Shown here in pieces: positions 39,801 to 53,100 of a stretch of 64,000 nt of DNA. Numbering within the stretch: the first letter of the stretch is position 1; the number at the start of each line of letters is the position of its first letter. The translations under genes were made by a program, and so were the position numbers. The notes beneath the pieces were generated by a model, which had not been told where the DNA came from, searched no databases, and worked only from the letters and a program-made list of their open reading frames with translations. This DNA comes from Trichoplax sp. H2 (lineage: Eukaryota; Placozoa; Uniplacotomia; Trichoplacea): the NCBI GenBank assembly GCA_003344405.1, contig NOWV01000165.1, forward strand, positions 113,177 through 177,176, given 5' to 3'.

Positions 39801-41659
39801 TTAGTGCTATTCGGAAATACATTAGATGTCATATTTAGCATTACATCACTACGAAATATATATTCTTACTACCGTTAAAAGGAAAGTAAATTGTTTCTTT
39901 TCGCTGCTTTTTCAATCATAGGACGTCTACGGTAGTTTTTCTCTATCTTGCATTAAAGTCCTCAATATGATGGTCGGCGAAATCGATTACAACGATATTT
40001 TTGTTCCTGCGATCACTAACAAAACTATACCCTATCCTTACAATTATATGACAATGATTACTTTGATTGTCTTCATGTTTCTTATGCCTATCCTGCTAAC
40101 TAATTTAATGGTAAGTAAATAAAAACTGAATTATTTGAGCCGGACGTGATGTTCGTAGTATATTTCTAAAAACGTCCTTTTTCTATATTAGAGAAATCAA
40201 TTTACCTTTCATGTAATAAATAATATGCTGTTTGCTATATGTACTTACTAGATCGGTTTAGCCATTGGAGACATTGATCAAATTCAAAAATCTGCGAATT
40301 TAAGACGGTTAGCTAATCAAGTAGACTTCCTTGATGATCTTGAACGATCAATACCAGCATATTTAAGAAAGAAATTTCATAAATCCATGGCCATTAGATA
40401 CATCAATTCTTTGCCATACAAGGTTTGTAGTAAGGATATCTTGCACTATATTCAATGATAAATAGCATCTTGTAAGGGAAGTAACTAGAATTTTAGAAGT
40501 AAAAGATGAATAGCAATATGGTCCTCAGCTAAGGTTTATTTACTAATGATTTACTATTTAATATATTAATTTCTTGTTCTAGTTGTACTCTTTAATTTAT
40601 GGTGATGTTACCGACAACAACGAAAGTAGTCTAGAACCAAACGACGAACAATTTAGAAAAGTTTTTACAGAGTTGGATTCCCATCAGCATCAGTAAGCCA
40701 ATATAAGCTGTATATTGTAACAATATGTAACTTAAAGATTTTCCTATCAGTTATAATTAGGTTTAAAATCATTTCAAAAGTAAAACAATTTGACTGATTA
40801 CTATTGATTGATATAAAGACATTCGAATCTTATGATGAGTTGGATGTTTAATTTTTAACATTTGGTAATCATAATCTAGAAAAATCGAGTAGCTTACTGC
40901 TACAAAAGTTAAGGCTTCTGAGCATTTCTCAAAATGTATGATAAATGAATCAACTTCGAACCTGAATACTTCACAGTTAAACCACAACAATATTAACCTG
41001 TATTAACTTCTTATCAATTCTATTTTTAGATTTTGATAGATTAATCATAATTATCGCTGTATACCTCATGTACTACAGTATTTTGATTTTACTTATTAGA
41101 TAGAAGAGAAATTTCCATTTTATCAATTCTTTGCAAGCTATGATTAGCATTAGGATTATCGTATTGTTAATATACTTATTCTATAGTACTTTAGCAACAA
41201 TCCCATCAATTTCATCAGATAGAAGAGAAATTTCAATCTTCAATTTTTTCCTCTATTCATATTTTTGTAGACAAGCTACGCAGAAGTTAAGGACACGATT
41301 GATTAATCATAACAGATATTATCACTGTATTCGATATAGACTATTTCAACAAACCATTTTAACAATTTTATCAGATAGTATTAGGCTTTTAATAATTTAT
41401 TTTGCTCTAATTTACCGCTAGTTCGCGGAGCATAGTTATAAATAAGATGTAGAACAGCATACAACCGACTATAAAGGATGTACTATTTACATCATGCCAT
41501 AACGTAACATCCTCAATTTATAACCTTAAAGATATTTTTTCTGATTGCAGGATGAAAAATCTCTCGCTACAAGTAGATAAAGTGCTCAAACTATTATCCG
41601 ATAGAAAATGTGATAAAGAACATGATTCACTACTTGAGAGCTTGCAAACACCGATTTGA
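30844..41659 (+). CDS. TRPA-4: TRPA-like ankyrin-repeat cation channel, 26 exons
   Basis: Complete TRPA-type channel, 1108 or 1123 aa depending on the exon 18 donor. Exons: 30844-30912 (least certain), 31600-31768, 31989-32164, 32275-32394, 32594-32800, 32925-32972, 33132-33305, 34248-34442, 34536-34619, 34721-34803, 34936-35097, 35428-35539, 35620-35789, 35995-36079, 36147-36206, 36313-36417, 36509-36579, 37050-37317 (or to 37362), 37429-37521, 38677-38843, 38956-39016, 39096-39164, 39922-40110, 40252-40422, 40583-40692, 41551-41659. It has ankyrin units (TPLHVAAKYNS, TALHAACGYGH, TPLHIAARKGD), pre-S1 motif CDFTFIDPGPDFE, S1 plus a long Thr-rich loop, S4 ending LLFFER, linker ISSLGIYVIMLK, filter MMVGEIDY (Gly near residue 935), S6 (FLMPILLTNLM) and IGLAIGDIDQIQKSANLRR. 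Its pore exon is one codon longer than in TRPA-1/2/3, shared with TRPA-5. The first exon is chosen for its ATG, open phase-0 frame and CCG/GTAAGG donor; it shows no similarity to other first exons. Confidence 0.88.
39241..39370. repeat. Near-perfect 65-bp tandem duplication in TRPA-4 intron 22
   Basis: GCTGAACGCCAGCATATACT starts at 39241 and again at 39306. The whole 65-bp unit, including ATTAATTAATTGATCTTG, is repeated almost without change, so the duplication is recent. Intronic. Confidence 0.93.
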
Positions 41660-44168
41660 GTACCCCAATGTGTGAATGTTGAATTTTAACGAACTTTTAT
41701 TTTAGCAACTGTTACTAAACAGGAAGTTATATTCTGCCCATTTTAAATAATTTAATACTAATCAGCGGTAATTAAAATTTGCTATACGTTTGGTATGATA
41801 TTAGCTGAATATTATTAATCAACAGGTAAACATTTTCCTACTAATTCTAGTGTATAACTTATTTTAATCACCTAGCGTGTAGACGTTGGCGTAGGATGCG
41901 CTACTATCACTAGATATTCGTCAAGGTTTATATTAATAAGCTAAGAAGTAATTCGTAAAATTTAAAATATTATCTATAATACGTTAAAATTGTAGGCGTA
42001 GCCGTAAATTGTACTTTGATTATTCAGATAAAATTTTCTCTGCATAGATCCGAAAGTTATAATCGCTATCTTATTATCTATCTCAAATAATCAGTTAATA
42101 AAAATACTGGCCATAAGTTAATTTACGACTGCATCACAAAAATAAAAGTCTGTAATGATGTCATCTAATTACAGTAGTTACCGGGTATGTGTTAGAGTAA
42201 AAACCCACACACTACAAACTCCTTCTATGTCTTCTTGCTGTAGTACTGGAGGATACAGTTAAGTTGTTTAGGTGAAATGGACCTGCTATAGAGCTATTTT
42301 AGGCATTCCTGCTATCCGATATAGTAAGTTTGGTGCAATTAAACATAATTAATTATTAGAAGCAGAATTCCAGCATCGCTGTAGTTTTAAATTTTATTGA
42401 ACAACGGTGGAAATCTAAGTCTAGACTTAATCAGAGATTTGAGCTGGACCTGTAATGATAGCAGTCAATGCCGAGCCTATAAATATTCTAGTTGTACTGT
42501 ATCTTAAAGACTTCGTTCCATAGCTTCTCCAAGTTATAGCAAGTGTGCTTGATTATAGCCAACAGTCTAGTACTGAAGATCTCGATCCTTTTCTATGCAG
42601 TGAAGACTTAGGCTACATTTTTAAAATAAGCACCTTATAAACTATAAATAATAAGTTACAGAATTAGTTTTGATATTTTCCACTACAGACCTCATAACTG
42701 AATCCATCTATGAGGAATTGTTTAGCCTGTCGGTATATAATATCTACAGCAGAGAATACTTAGTGCAAACAATTCTAGGCAATCTTTGAACAAATATCTG
42801 ATCTTACTTGCCTAATTTTAAGAGAGGTAATGACTGATTCATGCGTATAAAATAAAACTCACAGCTAAAAAGATCTATCACAGGGAATACCTGCTGTATA
42901 TCACCTAACTACAATATTAGGTAGTCCTTAATTAAGGAAATAATACTCGTTTTCGGACTTTAGTCACACTTGTCTAATTTTATAGATGGCTTCGACAAAG
43001 ATTAGTGCATCAAAATTTAATCTTGCGGCTGAATAGGTTAACTACTGCAGAGTATAGCATAGCTACGTATAAGCTAAAATAGCTTTTCGCCAGTTTTATT
43101 ACACATTTAAATCCATACTTACAGAGTTACTACAGTAACAGTTATATCCAATTATAATTTCAAGGCTATCTTTCGTCAGACATAAACGAAGCGGATAGAA
43201 TATTAGATCCTCCATTTTAAAATTAATGAGTTATAAGCAATGAAGTAAAGTATTTCAGATATTAATTTTTTTATTATAAAAGTAGAGTCATCTATCAAAA
43301 TTGCACCAAATATAAGATTAATAACAGATTGATTCTTAAAGCTATTGGGACTTTATCAGGTAAGCTATCTTTCTGAAGATCGTTTCTATGCCAATTAAAT
43401 GCTCCAGAATTGTTCAATCTGGTTATTATCCTTGCAGAATAATATTTTATGCTATAAGATCGTATAAAAAATATTCAGTAATATTAAATCACTCGACTAT
43501 AAAATCAATGACTAATTAATCTGTTCTCCTGACTAATTGAATTTTATTGTGTACGGCACATTCTTTACCTCAATATCATTTTCATCTCAATCTGATGTTA
43601 TAAAAGTTATTGCAGCAAAACACTGTTACTATCCATATTCAAGTCGAAGACTATATTAATTTTATCGCCTGCTATCTTAATATTATAACAGCGGTTATAG
43701 TAGTTAATACTTAATTATTTTGGATCAGGTAATCCAATATTTTTATACATGCAACTAATGTATTCAATCGCTATGACGTCAGTCATAAAATTTGTTCCAT
43801 ATGCTTCCAGTTTTTAACTATTTGATTATACTTTATGATATCAATGCTCCTGATCTTGATCTAGTATTCAGCTGATGCTTATATAGGAAGAAAAATAATA
43901 ATTAATTCAATGAAACCATATTGTCAACCATTAAAATGTTTATGCGAATTGAAGAACAATTTATATCAAATACTTGTACCAATACCTACTATGGCATGTA
44001 AACTTCTCATAGAAATTGACTGATTTTAATCACTGACCTATGCTAACAACTTAAAGCAGGTCGTCAGAAAACCTTATAATTTAGTTTTTCCTTCGTAAGC
44101 ATTGCTAATTTTATGAAAACAGGTGAAAGATTTTCATCTATCACCTGCTCTTAATATTAACTTCAAAA
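41660..44168. other. Intergenic space between TRPA-4 and TRPA-5
   Basis: About 2.5 kb of AT-rich sequence with no supportable gene, repeat array or RNA. It should contain the TRPA-4 3' UTR and the TRPA-5 promoter, but no signal stands out. Confidence 0.5.
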
Positions 44169-47100
44169 ATGTTTACAACTACCACAGTTCCCAAAACTAA
44201 ATTTTTTGTGTCCGGTAAGAAATTAAAATTTAGTATGAACGATGTCTTTCGAGTAAGTAAAGAGTGTTTGCTGTTTGAGAATTAGATGGTAAAAATAAAA
44301 AATTTACTAATACTAATATTATGCTATTGATTCTACAAATATTTTCATGCACAGGCAGCTAAAGTTGGTGATTTGACACTTGCTGAACAAGCATTGATAA
44401 ATTCCTATTCAGTATCATTTGTTAACAGACTAGATGAAAATAGCTTATCGCCAGTTCACTATGCAAGCCAATTTAATCGAGCGGAATTGATTGAAATCTT
44501 AACTAAGCATAATGCAGGTTGGATCCTCACCTATCATCCTGCAATCTGTATACATACACGTTTAAATTAAATTTAAACAGTATTTGTCAGCGCTTTCTAT
44601 TCGTCGGATAGTCTTGGATTATAGTGATCACCAGGCCGTTTGCCTACAAGTACAGAATGATGTAGGGATATTTTTGCTTATTCTAATCTTTATTATTGAT
44701 TCTACATTAGATGTTAACGTAAAAGGTCTAGATGGTATAACGCCATTACATGTAGCCGCCAAATACAATAGTTTAGATGCTTTACAAATTCTGCTAACAC
44801 TCGGTGCGAAATTAGACGCCCAAGATGATGATAATCAGACACCTTTGCATATAGCTGCAAAGCAAGGCAACGTCGATATATGTATGGTAAGCTAATTGAT
44901 GAACAGAGTTATTAGTATCAAAGAAATTCACAATAAGCGCTAGAACCAGACTCTACTAAGTACTATAAAATTTACAGCTAATCTTGGTACCTCATCGAAA
45001 GCATGAATTCCATTTACATCATTCATAATAAAGAAGAATTAATCTTCAAATTACTGTAGTAACTAGTCATTTAGGTTTATGAATTTCATCGAAAAATATG
45101 TTTGCCAAGTATTGCTTATTTTCTAAATTTTGCATGATATTTGATATAACTTCAACAATGCTAACATATCAGCCAAATGATTCAAATTAGATTATACTGA
45201 ACCAGAACAGATCCTTAATTGCTGCCGTGGATAAAGATTTGCTAACGCCATTACACCTAGCTTGTAGTCGCGGCAAGCTACTGGTGTGTCAATTACTGGT
45301 AAGAATTATAAGGAAATAGCACGTGAAGTGTTTAAGATTTTTAATCACGACTCTACCAGAAGTCGATTAGGACTTTAATAGCCACCTATATCTAATCGCA
45401 AGTAGTAAAGAGATTCCTATCAAATATAGATTAAAATTAAGCACACTAATAAGTGCAGTAATAGTCATCCATCAGACATGAAATAATGAGAAATCCTTAA
45501 TCATAAGTTTAGCTTTCAGATCTTAGGCATGGGATGGATTTTACGTTGCAGAACATTACTACAAGATTATGATATGCTCACCAATTTTATAATAGTGGTA
45601 GAATTTAGTATTAAATACATATCATTGATTAATTGCACACTACTTAGCAGTGTAGCTATATGATATCTATGTGTAAATAAGTAGTTTACTCGAATAGAAA
45701 GTACAGTAACAGCTAGTGAGTTTTAGTGTTAGATATATAGCATTGATTAATTGCAATCACCACTAAACAGCGTAGCTATGTATATAACGTCTATACGGTA
45801 ATAAAGTAGTTTACTTAAATAGGAGATACAGCTAGTGAGTTTTTAGTGTCAGATGTCTAGTATTGATTAATTATACAATTTAACTGTAGAGTATTAAATT
45901 CACTAATAACAGAGCAATATTATCCTTTATTCAGTATAGTTGCAAATATAATCCGAAGTAGAGCATTGTACTGTCCTGTAAACTTCCTTCTGCATAGTAA
46001 TCTAGCACCTATACTTCTTCGTCTACATATGGAAGCGCGCAAAATGGAGATGTTAAATTTGAACATACCATTTTTAAATAAAGCTATCATCCCGTACATA
46101 CAGTAGAGTAATTATAGAATCGACAATATATACTGTAGCTATGTGCTAAATTATTAATTCTGACATAATCAATTTCTGTGCTAAACCTTTAATCCTATTT
46201 CTCTCCAATATCATTAGCTTTCATATTAATTTACACAGTAAATCTTGAACGTAGATTAGAAATGGAGCTAATATTAATGCACAAGCCATCGATGGTAGTA
46301 TTCCAATACATTTCGCTGCAATTCGAGGAAGTGTTGAAGTTATGCAACTCTTGTTAGATACAGTCCAAGCACGAAATCTTAAGTTAAGCCAACATTTACT
46401 TGAAAGTGATTATGACGGCAGAACAGTCATTCATAAAGCAGTTCAAGGAGGCAATATGGAGGTGAAAGATAGATTATTTCATAGTTAGTTTGTTCACCCT
46501 CTACCTTATACTAAAATTTTGTCCTTATTTGTATTGTATTAGGCAGTTTTATTATGTCTAAGGAATTCCGCTGACATCGCTGCGTACCAAGTAAGAACAT
46601 ATGATGACACAGAGCATCTAAATTTTAAATACCATCAAGATAATTTATACCACAATCTCAAAGTTGCTTCCAAACCTAATCATATCGAAACTTCCATCAC
46701 AAAAACTTTTTGATTCGTTATAAGCAAAGTCTATTCTTATTTCAATCTGTAGAGAGATGGGACTACAGCTTTGCATATTGCGGCAGCTGGTGGATTAACA
46801 GATATTGCCGATGCTTTAATTCAGAGTTTTGCTCCAATTGAAGCTAAAGATAATCAAGGTAGAACAAGTCTCCATTTAGCATCCATGTATGGCCATTTAA
46901 AAGTAGTGAAAGTCTTGGTAGAAAATGTAAGTTTACGCTTTTGAGCCGAGTACTACTAGAAGAAATATCCGTTGTTTAAATGTAAAATCGAAACCAAAAT
47001 CGTAAATGAAATGGTCGATTTGCTAGAGCTATTGAATTGATTGAATTCTCTCTCTCAATCTTATTCATCTAGAGAGCTAGGATTGATTTGGTGGACGACA

Positions 47101-50100
47101 AATTAAGAACTGCATTATCCTATGCTATAGAACAAGGCCAATTAGCTGTCAGTAAATACTTAATCCGAGAAAAAGCCAATCTGCATGTCGCTGACTATCA
47201 GGGTAGAAACTATATGCATATCGCTGCCTGGCAAAATAACACGGAAATCATGGCTTATCTTCTAACGGTAAATAATCGCAACTTATTTATATTCGATGCA
47301 GAATTGACAGAAATAAGAAAGAACTAGTATCAATTTAAATTCCATATCAGAATTCGATCTGTGATCAAAAATAGGCTATAAATGAATTTAAAGAATTTTT
47401 TTCTAATCATTCAGAGAGGTGCTGATGGATTTATTAACGAAATCGATAAATTTGAAAGAACTCCTTTACATTACGCTGCTGAAGAAGGCAGTTATTCGGT
47501 ATCTACGGCAAAAACTTAATACTAATGAAATTACATAAACCTAGCATACACTTCATCCAGCTAGAATTCCTCCCTTGCTTTAATTTTAATAGCGTTCAAA
47601 TTTAGCAATTATTCCTTCTTTTAAGGTTATAAGTCAAAGAATTTTCTTTAAACCTACTATTAGATGCTACTTCATTCTCATCTAAATTAATTAATTACAC
47701 AGTGGACATCCAAATCTTATTGCAAATTATATGACAAACAGCGCTCTAAACCAACAAAGCTAGAATTTACAAGTGCATGCAATGTTGTGAGGATAAATTC
47801 TATTAAGCTTGCTGGCTATTAAAGAAGCACTTTGATTAATATCATTAGCAAGCTTTAAACATTGTTACCGATTAATATTTACATTTAATCCATTAACAAA
47901 GAGTTAAACCATTATCTGGTTTATTATTAAACGCTACCCATTCGCATTTAGATTGCGTCAATTGCACAGTGTACATCCAAATCTTATTATATGACAAATA
48001 GAGCTCTATGTCAAATAGGCTAAAATTTACAGCTGCAGACAATATCTTTAGGATAAATTCTTTTAAGTTTATTAGCTATTAAAGAAATACTTTCATTAAT
48101 ACCAGTAGCAAGCTTTAAACATTGTTATCGATTAATATATTCACTTAATTTATTAGAGAAGTGTTAAACTAATATCTATTTTAATCTACTAGTTTAGTTA
48201 AAATTTACGGTCATATCCAGGTTTAGATACCGTTTGATTTAAATATTTGTTGATATTTGACAAGTTGGCAATTAGTTATAGCGCAGTTACATCATGTGTC
48301 TCTCAAAATCATGTAATAGTTATTACATGCATATTGATATTGTTATTTATATTTTCAACCTTAAAGCTAAAAGTAAATCAAGACAAAATTTAGCCTATCG
48401 TAACTTCATAATTTTACGAATATTATACTAATATTCTTCTAATAGGCCATGGAAACATTATTGGCCAACAAAGCAGCGTTGGATATAACAGATGCAGACG
48501 ATAATACTCCATTACATTTAGCTTGTAGGCAAGTTTCCTCGTCGATATCTTCCTTACTACTGCATATTAAATATCCATGTGTACTCAGTGATTATAGGAT
48601 ACAGTTATGCGGTAATCTCAACGATTTACATCCAGCCTATTCTACTTATTTTATTTAGAAGAGGAGATTTTTACTGCGTTAAATTATTGTGTGATAAATC
48701 GCTAAATAAACTGAATAGCCCAGGGGAACGTTCTCGAACACCTTTACATATGGCCGTAATTTATGATCACCTCAAAGTTGTCCTACAGTTAATAAAGTAT
48801 GGAGCTGATATTAACAGGAGGTGAGATAATTCCAATTTACAGTAGCTCAGATTCCATCTTTCCATCCAGCCTAGTATTAATATAAAAGTAAAACTTTCTC
48901 AGGTTTTATATTCTGTACAATACTATAAAACATTATGCTTGATTTAGGACTAAAATCACTATTGATGCAAAACAGCTAATTGATACTAATTACCGCATTT
49001 GATTCTATCAAAAATATCATTATCCATTATGCTAGGGATGGAAGCTACTGTACACCTTTGAATTTAGCTGCATCAAAAGGTTATGAAGATATTATTACAG
49101 TATTACTTGATGCCGGTGCGAACATCGATATTCAAAATAGTAAACGCGTAAGTTGCCATTTGAAGATTATTAGTATGAATTATATTTTGCTTTTCTAAGC
49201 CGTTAATTCTCCAGGATTACGAATTTATACATCTCATTGGATTTATACTGTAATAACGGAGTTAATATATTTGTACCGTTAACCACCATGTTCTTCATCT
49301 TATCATTAATATATTCTGATCTTGATTTAATTCTCAAGTCGAATACTAGTTTACAAAGTATCGATGTACTTTTCAACTAGTAGGCTATTAAGTTTAAATT
49401 ATGGTTATAGCTATAATCAATAGGGATATAAGCAAACAGTTTCATTTTATATATATATATATAACTGAAACTAGTCTCATTTTCGCTTCGTATTAGTCTT
49501 AGGAGCGAACTGGACCGTTGAATATATGTTGACCACAAATTTTTAGTTTACCATATTCCTTCCTTCCCTAAGTCTTAATTTTCACAGGAACTCAATACAT
49601 ATAGTCTAATCTCCTAGGTATCATACCTTTACAATCGATGATGCAGTAGTTCAATATTTAGTTGTATGCAATCCAATCATAGTAATAAATCAATCAATAA
49701 ATAAACAATACCAAAGGCGGGCGTAGTATTTAATTTATAAATACTCTTTAATGGATTTTAGCAAACAGCGCTACATATTGCAGTATTTCATGGGCATACA
49801 GAAATAGCTAAAATACTTATTAAACGAGGAAGTAGCTTACTGGGGCGAGATGAAGAGAATAAATCATGCCTTGATATTGCGATCGAGCGCAATCATGAAG
49901 AAATTGTATCCATTATAGTCAAGGAAAAAGAGTAAGATATCGGAATGGCCTAATGAGCTAAACTACATCAATCAATTCTAATTTATTTTAATGATTAATA
50001 TAGGCAATCTCATATAATAAGGCTTTATTCATCGCGTTATTTTTGTTAGAGGACGCCAGATCATGCTTGAAGGTGGGCGATATTCCCAGACACCAATGCA

Positions 50101-53100
50101 GAAAATAATTGCAAAATTGCCTGATGTCGCTCTGGTTAGCAGATAGACTTTTCTCCATATTCATCGATATCCTATCTTTACTTTAGTCTCCTGACAATTC
50201 AATTTGCTATAAATTTTTATAATTGGTTAATTCCTGTTTGATAATGTAGCAAGTAATGCAAAACTGCATTGAAAGATCTTGCAAGAATAAAAATCGCGAG
50301 GACTATAGCGTAAATATAATAAACTGATATTGAATAACGATAATATGGTCTCTTGTTACTAAGATCGTGACAACATAGTTTATATCCTTGTTGAGGTCTT
50401 AACTCATTATAATTTATTAGATTGAATATGATTTTACCTTACTTGATCCCGGACCTCAATTTGAGCTAAATGCCAAGGAGCATGGTATGAAGAAACCTCA
50501 AGACTATAACTCCTTAAAGGTTAGTTTCACCAACCGGAACTTTTATAACTATACATGACCATATCTGCGGTTATTACTTATTAAGAATTTAATATTGTTG
50601 AGACTAGTAGAGACTAATGTAGACCATTTTGAAAGTTTATAATATACCCTCGATGTTCTAACCTTTAACTCCATAATTCGATGATATATTCTAATCTCTG
50701 ATTAATGATTCAAATTTAATTGATATTCAAGCATTCTTGAAAATATCTTAAAATTGACTTTTTATAATCTGTCCCTTCGAATGCTTACCGTTTACTAGTA
50801 GATTTACAATTATTGCTCAAATATTAATTTAACGATATCATTTAATATATGACAGTTAAAAAGGTTAATCTTAACGTTGTGTTGCAATTTATAAGATCAA
50901 CTCAAATTGTTCGGTTTGCAATCGTGATAGAGATAATACCATAATTTTAACAACTTGTATACTATCCAGAACATTTCTATATCTTATGTTGACGATAGAC
51001 TATGCTACAACATCAACGACTTGAATTAATTGGGCATGAATTATCAAGAGCTTTAATTGATTGCAAATGGTGAGATTCTATGTATAATTTAGACTTTGTG
51101 TTCATTACTGTCATCGTTTTTTTTAATTTTATGAAATGAGAACGGAAAATTAGTTATTGTTCATAGTAACACTGATAACACATTTAAAAATATGTTTGAG
51201 GAATTAATATAATAGCCTGACCAGTCTCAAGAAATTTTTCGTAAATAGTGTAAAGATCACGCCATCAAGTAATCTAGAAAAGCTATTTACAGTATACATG
51301 AGGCCAAAAATGCTATCTGTTACAATTTTATTGAAATTCGGTATTTACATTGTTTTCCGCATATTTCATCTCATACATGCCAGAAAATTATCCTGCACTG
51401 TATAAAGTGCCTAATGTACTATCTGTTATGATTATTTGGATTATAGGCGACGCTATGGATTATATGTATTTTATTTAAATCTGGCATTCTATATCGTTTT
51501 CTTAACATTTTTCACCATTTATGTTATGGAATTATCATACAATACGCCTAACAATAACTTTACTAACGCATTGGGAGGAAATAAACAAAAAACAGCTGCA
51601 AGCACAGTTTATCCAACGACTCCAGAGCTATCTACTTCGGATAGTAATTTAACAATAGTAGTAACTGATAGTTCAATCGATTCAACCGCAACAGTAAGTG
51701 ATTTATCGAACACTTTTAGCCTTGACGATTAAATATGCTATTGAAATCATATGCTATAAGTCATACGCGTATGTAATATTCAGCGAAATTGCTTCAATAT
51801 TCCGGTTTCAAATCAAAATGATATTTATACTCCTACAATCAAGAAGTGGTATTTAGATTTCTTTAGGACTAGCTATCATATGTGCTATATTGATTAAATG
51901 CCACACATCATGTATAATAATCGTAATAGAAGCATTAGCTATGGTTCAAAGTGTAGTATTAACGAATTGATCATCTATACTGTTTTAGTAGTTCATCTTA
52001 TTAGTCTAGCAATAACAATTACTGTGATATTTTTATAAATCAATAGTTTTGAAACTATAACTGCTATGTCATTTATTTCTTCTTCGCAAGCTTAATGGTA
52101 CAATAACAGACTGACTATGATGGAGTGAGAAATATTCATATCTTTAATGCTACTGTACAGGATAGCAGTTTCTATTTTCTTCCGCTTCAGAACTCTGACA
52201 AAATTTGAAGGGTCTTAAGTGTTCAATAATAAGTGATACACTTAGCATTGTTACCAATTTAAATCTATATTCTCCTGCAGATTTCTAGTACAAGACTATC
52301 ATCTGGTATGATAATGATACAATTAATCGTTATAATCTTTGGATTAATTAATTTCGCTAAGGAAATATCCGAAATGGCTCATAAGGTAAATTATGTTAAA
52401 CCCTAGCTAGCTATTAAATGAGAAGGATATTCTGTTTTCACAATGTGGTTGGTTATATCCGTTACTAAGTGTGTAGAAACTGATAATACTTATATTCTAT
52501 CCTTTTAATATCACCTGTTATAGGGATTCAGCTATTTCACATCGTTTTCAAATTACGTCGAGATGTCACTTTATACGACAGCTTTCATTTTCATGTTCCC
52601 TTTTGGTACTAAACCAGATCAAGATCAATGGTTGATAGGCAGTATAGCCATATTTCTAGCTTGGATTAACCTCTTACTATTTAGCGAAAGGTAACGAATA
52701 TTGATCTGGTGCCAACGTTTATAAAAGAAAATAGTACTATACTATTAAGCCTACTAGTGTTTCATGTTATCATATTCCTAATATAGATTGGCCCATTTTG
52801 GCATTTTCTCGTCAATTTAGTAATTTTATGTACTAATCTTCTTTTGCGTCACTATACCGTATCAGAATCAACTTTTTTGGAATTTACGTGCTCATGTTGA
52901 AATCAGTAATAGGGACATTTCTGATGGTAAGTCAAAATATAAAAAATAGTCTCTACCGGTCTGACTTTATGCAAGTATGAAATTACAATTATTAAGTGAT
53001 GTCATAACATCATTATCGTACTTCTTTCTTTTGATTGGTGCTAGTATAACCAATGGCAATGTATTATCTAAATGCAACTACTAACAGTATATTTTTTTAA

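Noticed and set aside
41131-41421. + strand open frame of 96 codons near the end of TRPA-4
   Set aside because: Lies inside intron 25 of TRPA-4 (40693-41550); the host frame skips it and TRPA-5 has no counterpart.
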